The notes under the pieces are model-generated. The model was not told the DNA's origin. It saw only the letters and a list, made by a program, of their open reading frames with translations, and searched no databases. Both the position numbers and the translations under genes were made by a program. 64,000 bases of DNA from Cutaneotrichosporon cavernicola. Lineage: Eukaryota; Basidiomycota; Tremellomycetes; Trichosporonales; Trichosporonaceae. Location of the stretch: assembly GCF_030864355.1 (NCBI RefSeq), contig NC_083395.1, positions 3,162,001-3,226,000 of the forward strand. Direction: 5' to 3'. Each line of letters starts with the position of its first letter. Position 1 is the first letter of the stretch. This document shows, piece after piece, positions 1 to 13,800 of this stretch.

Positions 1-2098
1 CTTGCAGCAGAATGTCGCTGACTGTCAGGTACAAGCACGACAGTCGCATGGACTGGCTCACGCTCCCTGAGCCATGGAACAGCTTCTACAACCCGGATGC
101 TGTGCAGGACGCCACAGACGACGAACAGTTCCGCCGCGAGCACCCCCATATGTCAGAGTTGAAGGGCGTGGGTTGTTGCTAGACGACGTCCACTGACAGC
201 CAGATTGGTAACGAGATCTTGCACCCGCGGACAGCCTTCCGTTCTCACATCCCTCGCCAACAGGAGGAAATGGGGGAAGGCGGCGTCCGTGTGCAAGTAG
301 TTCGTTCCTCTGCGGACTGGAGCCACGGTATCCTTGTCGAGGACAGCATCCAACGTACGTCTGAGGGAAAGTGGAAGAAACTGACAATATAGAGGCGTAC
401 ATTTCAATGATCCGTGAAGCGAACCACTGTATCTACATCGAGAACCAGTTTTGTGAGTGGTATGGAATGACTGAGCTGACAGTAACAGTGTGAGCTTGTG
501 GCAGTCCGCGAAGGGGTAGTAATCTCTAACTTATAGCATCACCACTACCGCGACTGGCAACCCAGTCAAGAACCTCATTGGCGCCGCCATTGTGGAGAGA
601 ATTGTGTCGGCTGCCAAGGCTGGGCGTCCATTCAAGGTCTTCGTGTTCATGCCAGAGATCCCTGCCTTCGTGAGACAATCGCGTTTCACACCATACTGAC
701 TCCACAGCCAGGTGACATCCAGGGACAGTCTGGTCTCAAGGCCATCATGGAGGCTCAATACCGCTCCATCAACCGTGGTGGCCACTCGATCTTTGAGAAG
801 GTCCGCGAGGCCGGTTTCGATCCGTGTGTCCCACTAACATGCGCCGCGTGCTGACTGTTAGAAACAACTACATCTCGTTCTGGAACCTCCGCACCTATGA
901 CCGCATCAACGCGCCTAAGGGTTACATCAAGCAGATGGAGGAGGCCTCTGGCGTCACGTTCCACGAAGCCCAGGTCGCTAATGCGCGTCTTTTTGTTGGG
1001 CAGCCGGGCGAGGAAGTGGATGACGAGGTCGTCTATATTGAGAAGGCCCACGACCAGCTAACCAAGGCTGAAGACACAAACAAGAAGAAGAAGACCGCAG
1101 AGGATGCTGTTCCGTTGCCCAAGACTGTGGAGGATGTGCGCTTTCACTACACCGCGGCATAGTTGCTGACACACAGGCCATAGCTATCATTGAGAAATTT
1201 GAGAGTGGCGCGCCTCGAAACGACCTGACGGTTAGCGACAACAGTAAGTTTCCAGTTTGAGGCGTTGCTCACATCAAGTCGGCCAGAACTCCCTTCAGTC
1301 AGGCGTGTCTGTCAACCAGGAGCCTTGGCTGGGTACCAAGGAGGAGGAGCGCGACTCGATCGTTAATGAGGTTCGTTCGTTGTGTTGGGCCAATTGACAC
1401 CAGCTTCTCTACATCCACAGCAAGATCATGATTGTGGACGACCGCCGCGTTATTATTGGAAGCGCCAACCTGAACGACCGCAGCCAGAACGGCGACCACG
1501 ACTCGGAGATTGCCATTGTCATCGAGGATACGGACCTGGTCGAGGCGACGATGGGCGGCAAGAAGGTCATGGTTGCCAAGCTCGCCGCGTCATGGCGCCG
1601 TGCACTTATGCGCGGTGAGTTCGTGCGCGCTAACGACGCTGACTTGCAGAGCACCTGGGGCTGCAGCCTCCTCTCCCACCTCTGGGCCGTGACAACCAGC
1701 CGACAGATAACATGACAATGGTCGGAACGCCGAACGCGTACGACTGGGGATCGCAGGACGACCAGCTTGTTGCCGACCCGCTGACGGTCGAGTTCGAGCG
1801 CCTGATGACCGAGACGGGCAAGCAGAACCGCGCCGTGTACGATCGCGTGTTCCGCAGCGTGCCCAACGACATGATCCGCAGCTGGGCTCAGTACAAGGAC
1901 TACGTTGGCAAGAACGCCGGCGTCAACGTCGGCCACGTCGCCAACTCGGAGCTGTCGCTGCACGAAATCAAGGAGCTGCTCTCAACAGTCAAGGGCCACA
2001 TTGTGCCCATGCCCATCAACTTCCTCATCGAGGAGAAGTATCTCACAGAGGGCGACTTCCTCACCGTCAACCCCATCACGCTCGCCATCTACATTTAA
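1..2098 (+). CDS. SPO14: phospholipase D (Spo14/PLD1 type), 3' part
   Basis: This is the C-terminal part of a phosphatidylcholine-hydrolysing phospholipase D, which makes phosphatidic acid at membranes. The 5' end lies outside the window; the first visible coding exon begins near base 29 after an intron end. Several exons follow, separated by short introns (for example 839-876 before the NNYISFWNLR exon). The second HKD catalytic motif is read near 1420-1490 as HSKIMIVDDRRVIIGSANLN with NDRS after it, the signature H-x-K-x4-D. The upstream segment with IREANHCIYIENQF (about 400-450) matches the region between the two HKD motifs of eukaryotic PLDs. The first HKD and any PX/PH domains would lie upstream of the window. 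The tail ends NPITLAIYI before TAA at 2096-2098. Family is sure; the symbol follows yeast. Confidence 0.9.
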
Positions 2099-2316
2099 CG
2101 AGGCGGACTCGGGGCATAAAAACATCTTCAGTCTAGAGGCCAAGGAGGCAGCGGAAACACGAACAATCTGTTACATATACTGTGCATGTACGATTGCTGC
2201 AGGTCTACTACTCTGTCCAGTCGTTCCACGCGTTGCAGCAATGTCATACATACACGAGCTGGTGTACACTATACTTTGCAGGTAGGTGCAAGGTCTTCTA
2301 CTATAAAATCGAGTTC

Positions 2317-5300
2317 TCAAGAGAGGGTAGTGTGTGTGGCGGGTAGGGAGGGAAGAGAGGGGACCTGCTCGAGGTCGCTGCCATGCGCGCTGTTGCGACT
2401 CTCCTTGCCCTCAATGGAGGGCACGGGCTTGCGGCGTACATGGTGCGGTGAGCTCGGCGAGTTGAGCGAGTCGGGCCGCTCGTTAAGAGACGTGGCGGAC
2501 GGTGTCGCCGCGAGGGTGGGCATTGCGGCGGTGAGGACGGACGGCGGCGCCTGCGCGATGAGCTCAGCGGGCGTGATGTGTTTGTGGGACGCAGAGATTG
2601 GGCCCGAGATGTGGCTAATCGTGCGTTCCTCTGCGCTCTCGCGTTTTCGTCGCCCAGCGAAGCTGAACAGTCGTGAGCGGAGCGAGCCCTCTTCGCTGTC
2701 CGTACTGGCGCTACTGGCCTCGCGGCCATGGAACCCGTCATTGCGCATCGACGCAAACGACGACGGAGGCGGGTGGTCGCCAGCCTGACGAGGGAACAGG
2801 CCCACAGGGTCATGCGTGCCGGATCCTGTCTTCTGTGGCCGGAGTACAGACTTGCTGACTTGCCGCTTGATGCCGCGCAGCGAGATTGAGCTTGGCCGCT
2901 GCGGGCGCGATGGAGCCTCCCGAGGTGATGAGCCCTTCTCCACCCGGATCGTCATGCTCTGCGGTAGGTGGTGCGGCCCAATGTCGATGCCAGTAAGGTC
3001 AGGCGTTGGTGGGCGGGCGGGACGCGGAGGCGCAGCTGCAGAACTGGAGGGGATGGACGGTGCCTCGGGTAAACCGCCACCAGGGAAGCGGCTGAGTGGG
3101 TCAAGCGTGGTGGCGATTACGACGGGGGATCCGCCAGCTGAGAGCGCGGCGGATGGGCGCTGAGCATGCCCTGGTCGAGCGGGGGGCTCACGGTTAGGGA
3201 TTGGAGGTGGACTCTTGGTGGGCTCCGAAACCGAACGCGAGCTCGGGCCAGCGTTCGATCCGTCCTCCTGCAGATATGGGAGCCTCGACGAACCGCGCGG
3301 CGGAAGATCGTTAACCCACGTCGGTGGGCTCTTCGGTGGCACAGCCGGTGGTGGAGACGTTGTCGGCGGCGAGGGCCACTGCTGGTTGTACTGTATGTCT
3401 CTAGGCGAAAGGTCGCGCATCACTGCTGTCAGCATGCTCTAGACCGGAAAGAGCTTACTTCTCTCGAGATTGTTCAGCTGGTCTTCCATAACCTGACCTG
3501 AGCCACGCTGGTCGATGTTTGTTGCCGCGCCGCGGAGGTGGACTAGTGCTGGAGAGTTGATGACCGGCGTTGATGGCGAGGGTGAGACTCCCATGGACGA
3601 GTCGACTGGGCTGACGGGGAAGTCGGCGAGGGCGCGTGATGAACCGCGCGCTGGGAAATTGACGGGCGAGGCGAGGCGCGATTCCTTGTCCTCAACGAAG
3701 GGACTGGCCAACAGACTTTTCGTCGGCGGGAGCGATGAAGTCGACTGCTCAGGACTGGCAAGAATCTCGGTGGCAGGCGGCTTCGGCGAGGCGAGGGTGG
3801 GGTCGGAGAGGACCTCGGGGTTGGCGTCGACGACGTTGAGCAATGCAGCCACCTCACGTAAGCTGTCCTCCGAAGACGACTCTGGTAGCTTGTCGAGCGG
3901 GAGAGGACCGTTCAGCGCACGGGCTGTGCCAATGTCCAGCTCGGTCAACGGGCCTTCGCGTGGTGCGCGGTCGGCGTGCAGTGCTGCGAGGTCGTCCATC
4001 GGGTCGTCTGTTGGAAGGGAGCGCATCGCAGTCAGCGGAGAGATCACATTCGCGTGGTTCTGGCTGGTAGAGTGGCTGTAATGTGACTCGTCGTCGTCGT
4101 CGTCCAGCTGCGCGTACATGGGCTCGGGCGAGGCGGACGGTGTCGAGTGTTCCAGCTCGCGGGGGCGTTCCTCCTTCTGTTCACGGAGGCGAGCTTCCTC
4201 TTCCTCGCGGAGGCGAGCTTCCTCCTCCTCGCGGAGACGAGCTTCCTCCTCCTCGCGGAGACGAGCTTCCTCCTCCTCGCGGAGACGGGCTTCCTCCTCC
4301 TCGCGGAGACGGGCTTCCTCCTCCTCGCGGAGACGGGCTTCCTCCTCCTCGCGGAGACGGGCTTCCTCCTCCTCGCGGAGACGAGCTTCCTCCTCCTCGC
4401 GGAGACGAGCTTCCTCCTCCTCGCGGAGACGGGCTTCCTCCTCCTCGCGAAGACGAGCTTCCTCCAACTTGCGAAGCCTTTCCTCCTCCGCACGCTGACG
4501 TTGTTCCTCTTCCTCGCGGACGTGTTCCTCCTCGAGCTTGCGAAGGCGTTCTTCCTCGGCAGCAGCAGCGGCCTTTGCCTCTTCCCGTCGGCGCTGTTCC
4601 TCGGCTGCGGCGGCGGCAGCCTCGGCCTCGGCGCGGCGTCGTTGTTCTTCGGCCAGGGCGGTCGCAGCGTCAGCCTCGGCGCGGCGACGTTGTTCCTCTG
4701 CTCCAGCAGCTGCCGCCTCAGCTTGCTCGCGGCGTCGTTGCTCTGCGGCAACAGCTGCAGCAGCAAGGGCAGCGGCGGCGGCGGCAGCAGCAGCAGCGGT
4801 GGTGGCCTCTTCCGCAGCCCTCTTCCGCTCGACCTCCACAGCGTGCTCGACCGCTAACCTGCGCCGCTCCTCCTCGGCAGCCAGGTCTGCTGCTCTCCTC
4901 TCGCGCTCCTCCTCAGCAGCCTTCTCCTCGACCGCGCGCCTTCGCTCTGCCTCGACGGCAAGCTCCTGCGCTAACCGCCGTTGCACCTCCTCCTCGACGA
5001 GGCGTTGGCGCTCCTCCTCGGCCGCCGCCTGAGCTTCTGCTTCCGCTCGCCGACGCTCCTCCTCGGCCGCCGCCTGCGCTTCCATCTCGGCACGTCGCCT
5101 TTCCTCCTCCGCCTCCCCCTCGGCCTCCATCTCGGCGCGGAGTCTGGCTTCCTCAGCCGCTCGAGCCTCCTCCGCTTGTCGTCGTAAGGCTTCCATCTCA
5201 GAGGCGCGTCGTGCAGCAAGCATGGCAAGTTCCTTGGCCTCCCTCTCTGCTTCGCGCGCCCGTTCAAGAGCCCGTTCACGCTCTTCCATGTCGCGGAGGA

Positions 5301-6576
5301 ACTTTGGTCGCTCGTCCTTCAATCTCTCGACGAGCTGGAGGTTGCGTATCCTGAGCGAGCTCCCCGGGCCGTGACTGCTACTTTGAGAAGCGGTTGAGCT
5401 GAGTCGCCGTTCGATCGTGGGGTGGTCGGCGACAGTGTCGGATGCGGCGCGCCGGCGGATGGGTCCCCCAGCCTTGAGCCATGCGCCGAGCCAGCGCGCT
5501 TCGTTTGGGTCGATGTCGAACTCGATCGTCCCAAATACTGGCATCGCTGACACGGTGGAGAGGGTCGAGCCCGGCGTGCGTGGGGAGAAGGATGAGGCGG
5601 ATGACGACCCCTGCGACGAGCGAAAGGGTGAGGGCTCATCGACTATGGTTCCTTGCCGCGTCTCAGAACTTGGTGATGGCCCTCGCGCTATGCTGCCGCC
5701 TACTGCCGTTAATGGGGAGGCGGTCATTGGAGTTGGTGTTGACATGCCGAACGAGCGCTTGAGCTTGCGAGGCGTTGCCGAGTGCGTCGTTCCAGGGGAC
5801 GGGGGTCGAGAGGCGTGCGCAAACAGGCGGGGCCAAGTGGCTGTCGTGACGAGGGGACCGGAGTCTTCATCGTCACTGGTTTCCGAGCTTCTTGACCCAA
5901 GGAGTCGTTCCCTTCCTCTCCCACAGTTCGGGCCGAGGTAGACGTACACGCCCAAAGTGGATGGAAGGCCAAACTCGCGCGCGATAGCCGCGAGCATGGC
6001 CCCGAGGGTTGGCTGTAACGGCAGTAGCCTTCCCCGCTGGAACCTCCTCTGGCGCTCGCGTTGTTCCACCGGACTCAAACTGTCATCTGGAGGGAGAAGG
6101 CTCGGTGGCGGCATGACCACCACGAGGTTCTGCGTCGGGACCGAGAGGAGAGAGGGCCCCGGGTTCGGGGAGCGTGATCGCGCCGTGCGTGATGGGGCGA
6201 CATCCGCTGCGCTGAGGCTATTGGGCGCAATGATGCCAAAGGACTGGGCGATGCGGCCGAGCTGCGCGGGAGTCAGTGGCCGCCGTGACGCGCCATAGTC
6301 GAATGTCTGCGGCTGCCTGTCGTAGTCTAACTCGACGTCGATGCTGAGGGCGCGCCCCTTGCCCTTTGGGTCCTCCTCCTCCTCATAACCTGGCAGTGGT
6401 ATGCTGGAAAAGATTGGGAACGAGTTGGTGGGAGGTGATGCCAAGCTGAACCGAGAGTTGCGAGCCGTCTGGGGTGGTGAGGCCGAGGACGCGAATCGGG
6501 ATCTGGAGGGGGGAGGGGGCCAGGCGACGAGGGCGTCGTTTATGATGGGGGCGTTGGAGCCGGACGCAGCGGCCAT
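2317..6576 (-). CDS. large coiled-coil, low-complexity protein (unknown function)
   Basis: Two exons, 6576-3459 and 3422-2317, are joined across a 36-nt intron that has GTAAGC at its 5' end and CTGACAGCAG at its 3' end. The phases fit and give 1,407 residues. Residues 1-300 are Ser/Pro-rich with one well-ordered stretch (RRFQRGRLLPLQPTL, then IAREFGLPSTLGVYVYLG) that looks like a conserved fungal motif. Residues about 430-830 are a long charged coiled coil (EAERRRAVEEK-like heptads) ending in twelve near-identical 8-residue units EEEARLRE. The last third is Pro/Ser-rich and probably disordered. I do not recognise a named family. A scaffold or cytoskeletal role would be a guess from composition only. 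The gene converges on the phospholipase D gene with 218 bp between stops. Confidence 0.8.
4183..4466 (-). repeat. coding minisatellite, about 12 x 24 bp
   Basis: About twelve head-to-tail 24-bp units encode EEEARLRE on the minus strand inside the coiled-coil protein. Units differ mainly by silent changes, GAGACGAGC versus GAGACGGGC on the plus strand. The run of four GGGC variants flanked by GAGC variants suggests copy number changed by block duplication. The unit is a multiple of three, so the frame is kept. Confidence 0.9.
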
Positions 6577-7896
6577 CTGGGCTGGGCGAGGTTTGTGGAT
6601 GGAGGGGTAAGAGTAAGGTGGATGTTATTGTTGTGACAAGAAGGAGTGGAGTATAGGATTGAAAGGGAGAAGGGAGAAGGGAGAAGGGAAGGAAGGAAGA
6701 TGTCGATGTGGCCAGGTTGGAAGACAGGACAAGATGATACTGTAAAGGAAAGCCACAGGGAAGGTTGAGAGGGTTTGATCGGGATATAAGACTATGCTAA
6801 AGCCAGCACGGATCCCACAAGATCAAGGTAGTAGTAAAGAACAAGGGAATGTGGCGTATGGGGGTTCGTGGCAGTTGAGGCATGCGTCAACGATTGACGA
6901 CTGGACTAGAAGAAGAGGAATATGAAGATGGTAAAGACACAAACCGGGATGTCGACAATGTATCATGTCGTATAAACTAATACATATAGCATCCACTAAC
7001 GCATCTGTTAGCTACTAGCTACTAGCTAATATGCTAAATAAAAGGGACCAAACTGGCTGGGAGACCAGTTTTCTACTCTGGGGTGTAGTTCTAAACCCAC
7101 CTTCACCAGCCCTACTAGCCCTGTTACTCTGATACACGATCCGCACCCCCACACGCTCACCCCTGCCCATCGCGTCCACCCACTCTTGGAAACGCACCCT
7201 TTTGACCCTGAGTGACGGGGATTACCTCGGCTCTGATACATGCAAAGAAATGATAGTTCAAACCCCGGCCCCTTTTTCTCCTATTGGGCCCTGATATTTC
7301 CAGCTCTGATGCCGCTCCAAGAAGATATACCTCCGTGCCTGGGATCAAGTGCTCATCTCATTTCACGACGCGACAATGTGGCTCTCACCTCATTACTCTC
7401 GTCGTCATCACGGCAAACAATCCGTCCAATGTCCATATCAGATCATATATCAGATGCACGACGCGTCCAAGCGGTACAGGTACGCGCACTATAGTTACTC
7501 CTTAGCCATGTTGGGCGCAGCGTTGGCTTATATATTACACCATTCCAGCAAGGGCTATACACGCATCCAAGCCCTAGTGAATCTAGGTGATCGAGAGCCA
7601 AAACGCTGGTGCTCAAGGATCAAAGATCCATGGTCATGCTCCAGACAAGGCCTTGCACTTTCGCGCCCTAGGCATAGGCATGTCATAAGTCATATCGTGA
7701 AATGCTTAGCATCAGCTTCCAGAGTTTGTTCAACATGTGGGCGGCATGGGCAGATCTGTGAAACATCTTTGAAAACAAGACTACTGTTTCATGCCTCACA
7801 ACTTCGGCTTCACCGGCTCCTTCCCTCACTCATTGGCAGCCCGAATTCCCTAACCTTCCTTGCTCAAATACTAGCCTGCATCAGATTACATCTATT
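6577..7896. other. intergenic, 1.3 kb
   Basis: This holds the 5' region of the coiled-coil gene (right of 6576) and the 3' side of the LAA1-like gene. A purine-rich GGGAGAA tract lies at about 6660-6700, so it is pyrimidine-rich in the sense of the coiled-coil transcript. A small GCTACTA tandem lies near 7011-7026. An open frame that starts at 7349 and runs into the LAA1 coding region has no recognisable protein features. Confidence 0.6.
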
Positions 7897-10800
7897 CTAT
7901 GACCCAAAGCTCTTGAGCTCAATCCCAGCTCCCCCGCGATGCTGTGGCACAGGCCCAGACCGCGCACTAACCGCGTCGCGAATTGCACGCTCCAACTGCG
8001 CCCGCTCACCCTCCGGCATGGCCTGCGTCGCGTCCTTGAACGCTTTGGGTGCGCTCTGCGCAAGACCCAGCATCGTCGCAGTGGCAAGTACGTGCAGTGG
8101 ACTCGGGGCCTGCTCAGCGGGATCGAGTAACAGTGCCAGGGTCGGGAGGAGCACGCCGTATCCCCTCGGCTTGGCTTCATCTGGAAGGCCCGCGCACCAT
8201 GCCACCAGGCCACGGATTACTTCGCGCACACCATCGAGGGGTACGTTGGCGGCGTCGTCTGCAGCTGCGATGGCCACAACTACCTCGGCAAGGTACGAGA
8301 CCAGCGCGGCGACGACGCAGAGTGCCGCATGCTGTAGTGCTGGAGAAGGGCGTGGTGGAGATCCGGGAAGCTGGCGGAGAGATGCTTGGAGAAGCGTAGT
8401 CGCACAGTGAACGGGGGTGAGGCCCAGAGCCGGGCGTTCGGTCATCGCAGTGAGGGTCAGGTACCGCGCAATGTCTGAGACGGCCTGCTCAATCACCGGC
8501 TTGGATATGGGTACGCCGAGCGGAAGCGCCGTGAGGATGAGCACGAGTGCCAACATGTTGTTCTTAATCTTGATGCTGGCGACTGGGTTGACACGTGAGC
8601 GCATATCGTCAATGTGCGACAGACAGGCGCCAAGAAGTCCGTGGACGACGCGCTCGCTTGTCGCGCCGATGGTGGGGACCTGCGATGCAAGCGTCTGGTC
8701 GAGCAGTTGCTTCAGCGACGGCAGACACTGGCCCGCGAGGTCCATATTCGGCGTCTCGTCCCGGAGGAGGTCAGAGAAAAGGTGGACGGCAACAGCAGAC
8801 AAGTCGGCACGCTGTGCCATGTCCATGACATCGACGATACGCGAATACGCTGCAAAGCCGGAGCGGATGAACGCGACGCGGTCGGCAGCAGCCTCGGAGT
8901 GGGAGAAGTTGGACGAGATGCCTGCTGCAGGGATGGTCTGGCGGAGGACGAAAGCGACGACGGCGAGCGCGCGGCGCACTTGCGCAGCGTCAAAGCCAGT
9001 GCTGCCCTTCCGGCTGGTGGCAAACGTTGCGATAAGCTCGACCATGTCAGCCTTGACGGCCGCACTCTCGCTCATTGCAATGCGGTAGCAGATGGTGCAC
9101 AGTTCGTCAAAAAACGCGCCCTCAAACACGGTCGTGCCAGACAGCTGTGGGCGCACGAGGCTCGTTAGGGCGCGGAGAGCCACGCTGGCCATGTCGGGGT
9201 CCAACCCAATGGCCCGCGTGAGGCACTCGAATGCCAGCCCATACAGGACGTAGAAGTTGGTCGCTGGCTCGGGCCGGATAGCGGGTGCCGACGAAGCATG
9301 CGGCTCGGCAGATGACGTGAAGGTCTGCCCGTCAACCGCACCGATGACGAAGGGGTCGTTGGCCGCGAGGTTGATTGCGACAGCATGCAGCAGCTTTGGT
9401 ACCGCCTTCTCGTAATACGGAAGAAGAACGTCGCGGCCCATGCCTGTGCCAAGGTCCATTCCGGCAGCAGCGCCAGCGCCCATCTCAGGGTCGGTGCGAA
9501 GGTACGCATAGTCGCGCAGTGCGCCCACCCAGAACGGGCCCAGTAGCCAGCGGTACGGCTTGATGACCTCGACGAGGTACGTCTGCTTGGTCGACGCGAC
9601 CTGCAGCTCGGCCCACGCTGCGAGGATGGAGATCTTGAGCATGACGGAAGCTGAGCTCGACAGATCCTTGACGTCGCCCAGCGACACCATGTCGCCCTCC
9701 TTGCACTTTTCGAGGGCACCAGTGAGGAGCTTGAGGATACGGCCCATGCGCGAGACCTCCTTGATCACGCCCGAGCCGACGAAGACGGCGCATACCTGCA
9801 CCGCGCGTGCGAGAACTTCGGGCGTCGAGTCCGAGCCGAAGGACGGTGTGAGTGCAGCCGCGATTGGGGCCTGGTGCTGCTCGAGAAGCAGAGCGCCTTC
9901 GAAGTCCGGGTCAGGCGCGGCCGCGAAATAGCGGATGACGTCCCTCAACACAAGCAGACCTTCGAGGCGGACGTCCTCAACGATCGCCGCCGAAGCTGAG
10001 AACGCCATTCGGATGAGGTCGGCGACGCGGGAGAAGAGGAGGTGGCGTGCATTCAATCCAGCTTGGCGAGCGAGCACGGGGTTGAAGTTCTCCGGGCGGC
10101 CATTCTCAGCGACCGCAACGACAATGTTGTGCAAGCACACTAGGGCGAACTTTTGCGTGCGCCAGCGTGAGCTGAGCGTTGAACCGCGATCAGCTGAGTC
10201 GCCACCTAGCGACGCGCCCTCGTCGTCAATGAACATCGGGATAGCGGACTTGGCAGCTACGGGTGCAGCGGCCTTAGCACCGGGCGTCCGGGTCATGATG
10301 CGCTGACACAGGTCGATCCAGCCAGATGGAAGCGTCGCGGCCGTCTGCTGCAGCCAGCTCGTGATAACGGCCTTGACACCCTCGATTGTTGGGTCCTTAT
10401 CGAGCAAGCCGAAGAGCTCCTCGACGAGCTGGTTACCACCAACCTTTGACATGAGCATGGCGTCACGCTGCACGATCTGGTACAGCGCGGTGATGGCGGC
10501 GACCTTGAGCGGCCGCCGTGTTGAGGCCAGGTACTGCCGGAACGATGAGACGAGCTTGGGCACGTCGACCTCACCCGGCGCAAACATGAGGATCTGCTGG
10601 ATGCACTTGATCGCCTCGACAGCAAGACCCTCGTCCGTCTCCTCGCGGAACTCGTGCACGAGGAGGAAGACGAGCGAGCGCACTTTGCCGGGCTCCTGAA
10701 GCTCAGGGCCAAGCACGCCGATAAGCGCATGAAGCAGGCGGCAGATGACCTGGTATGCTGGGAGGTCGCCACGCAGGTTTACGCTGCCGAGGGAGCCACC

Positions 10801-13800
10801 GTCTGGCTCGTGGGTCTCGAGAAGGTAGATGGTCGAGATCATACCGAGGGTCGTGTGCACGTAGGGCGAGTACGAGAGGTTGGCTGCGTTGACAATCTGA
10901 GTGAGCGCGGCGAGCGCATAGAAGTGGACGACAGGGTGCGGGTCAGTCGCGAGCGACATGAGAATGTTGACGATGGTCTTGAGGATCGGACCACCCGACA
11001 TGCCACCAACGCTGCTGTAGATCGCGCCGAAAGCCATGGCGCAGCCAGCGCGGCTGTCAGGGACGCGGTTGTTGACGACCTGATCGACAAGCCACTGGAC
11101 CTGGGACGAGAGATAGTTGCTGCCCGCAATGCTCGAGATATGACCCATTGCACGGGCGGCCGCGCCGCGGATACTCGGGTTCGAGTCAAGCACAGCGTCC
11201 TGGAGGAGCGACTTGATGACGTCGCTAACCTGCGGGCTACCAAGTGACCTCTTCGCCCGCGGGCCGGCAGAGTCTGCGAGCACGAGTGAACGACAGAGCG
11301 CCTCCATCGTGTTCCCGACGATGGCCTGCTTGCGGCCGGGGTTACGCTCGAGCTTGGACGATCGTACATGGCTACTGAGCGTAGCGAGGCTCTGCACCTG
11401 GCCTTCGAGGTTCTGGTGCGCGAAGAGGGTGGCGAAGAGCTCGACACCCGCGTCGATGACGCCAGTCTGTGCTGGAGCAGGTTTGAGCGAGTCAGCCTTG
11501 AGGTCGCGCGCGAACAGTGCAACGTAATCGTGCTCCAGAGAGCCGATGATGGGAGCCGAGAGCTGAGATTCGATGGACATCTCGACGCGGTCGCGGTTCA
11601 AGAACACGTCCTCGTCAGACGACCCGCCTTCACGCTCGCGTGCGGGCAGTAGGCTCGTCAAACCGAACGCATACTCGTCAGCTGACTGCCATACGCTCGT
11701 AAACTGTCCAGCCTGGGCCGCAATCGCTGCTTGAGCCGCGGAGCCCGAGTAGTTCTCTGGGTCGGCAAACACTGTGATAGCGGCCTGCATGAGTGCGGGC
11801 TGCATCGATTCCGTGGCGGACGAAGGGCCGAGACCCGTGAAGCACTGGAGCACACGGCGACGCAGCTTCGCCTCACGGTCGACGAGGGAGGGGCGCATCG
11901 TAAACGCATGTGATGTCCCGCCCTGCGGGTTTGCAGCTTGCTCGCGTAGGAGCTCAGAGTATGCTGTGGCGAAACCATTGACGAAGTTGAGCGTGTTGGT
12001 GAACAGGGTCGCGAGGCGGCGCGCGACGTCGATGTTAACGAGCGATATGTTGTGCCGAAGGAAGTTGTGGATGGCGCCGAGCGCGCTTTCGCGCACGACA
12101 AGAAGGAAGTTCCAGTCGGCCTCACCGCGGTCGCCGACTGAGGCATCCTTGGTCGTCGGCTTCGGTAGCGCGTTGCGCCACAGAACGAGGAGCTGCGGGA
12201 GGTGAAGCTTGACGAAACCGGGCCCAAGCGACATGAGCGACGCGATGAGGTGCCACGCGACCTGCACCTCGATTGTCGCTGGTCCAACGTCGTGGTCCCC
12301 AGCGCGCTTCAGAAGTGAGAAGGACATGTCGAACACCTTCGACGGCAGGTCGCTGGACACGTACAGCGGGCGCGACGGGCTGGTGGCGACCAGCGCACCG
12401 AGGGCAAACGCCTTGCCGAGGACACGGACCGGAACTTCCTTCGGGGTCGCGGGAGTCCCGAGAAGGCCGAGGTCCTTGTTAACATCCGCAAGCAGGCCGC
12501 TGAGGAGGTGAGGGAGCTGGTTGGGGTTCGTGGTGCAGAAGCGACGTAGGGTAGCGGCAGCCTGTAGGCGAACAGAGTAGGACTCGTGCGAGAGCAGGCG
12601 GACAAGAGGCTCAGCCAGGAGCTCGATGATTGAGGGGGGTGCGTTGCCGAGCTGTTCCAGTAGGCCAGCAACCTCGCGCAGCGCAATGATGAGTGTCGGC
12701 TTGTGGGGATTGCGCTGCCCTGCGAGCGGCGTCGGGTTCCACTTGCGCAGGTAACTGTTGCCCCATTCGCGCAGCGCCATCACCTGCCCAGCCTCGGACA
12801 GCATGTTCAAGCCCACGAGATCGCGAAGGAGAATGCCTGACGCCTCACGCGTCGCGAGAATCTCATACCGTGAGCTGAGGCCCTTCTGAGACAGCACGAT
12901 CTCGCCAACAATGTGGCCTACGATCTCGCCGTAGTGCGCCTCGACGTATTCGGTGCCGAGTTGGGTGAGGAGGGTCGCGTATACGTCGATAAGGGCATTC
13001 CGCAGCTTGCGCGGCGTGTTAGGCCGGTTGTACGGGACTGACAGGTACTTGAGCATCTGCGCTGGAGTGAACATGGCCTTGGCCTTGTCTTCGGGCGCCG
13101 ACGTGATGATCTGCGGACCAGAGTCGTCCAGCTCCTCGGCGTCACCCGCCCCCTTCTTAACTGGTGGCTTTTTGGGCTCAGGAGGAGCTGTTCCTGAGCC
13201 AAGCACCTGCGTCGCAGCGAGGAAGTGCGCCAGCATGCGACAAACCGAACGTCTTGTAAGGTAGTCGGCGCTCTCGAGGCTCCGGAGCGCGAGCGGCGTG
13301 ATCATCTCGAGCGTAGGCTGCAGCTGGAGGACCGGCGAGTAGAGGTGCAGGTTGATGAACGTCTCGGCGCACACTCTCTGGACTGGCAGCGCCTTGTCCT
13401 GCAGCCCCGAACGGAGCTGCTTGAGTAGGTCCTTGACGAGAGCATCGGGGAGAGCTCGGCCGGCCGACACAAGCGACTTGTAGAATGCGGATACGGCGTG
13501 GCTTCTAAGGATAACGGAGAAGTTGGAGTTGCGGAGAACCTTGACTGAGAGCGTACAGATCTCGGCCATGAACGACATCATCTGCCATGGTCAGCACACC
13601 TCCTTCCCTTCGGCACATCGTGCACGCGCCGTGTGGTCATTGCTCGACTCATCGCTACTCACATTCCCGCCATGCTCCTTGATTATCTCGCCGATAGTGT
13701 ACCAGCTAGCGACCCGCTGCACGTTCTCGAGCGCGGACATGGACTTGTTGCCGCCATCCACGCCGCGCAGGAGAGCCTGCACGAGGTCGAAGAGTGAATG

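Noticed and set aside
4083..5354. Long plus-strand open frame (423 codons) opposite the coiled-coil gene
   Set aside because: It is the antisense shadow of the 24-bp repeat and Glu/Arg-rich coding, giving PPPRGDELPPPRGDE-like sequence with no other support.
7349..8410. Plus-strand open frame of 353 codons
   Set aside because: Its second half is antisense to the LAA1-like coding region, and the rest lacks any conserved motif or splice structure.
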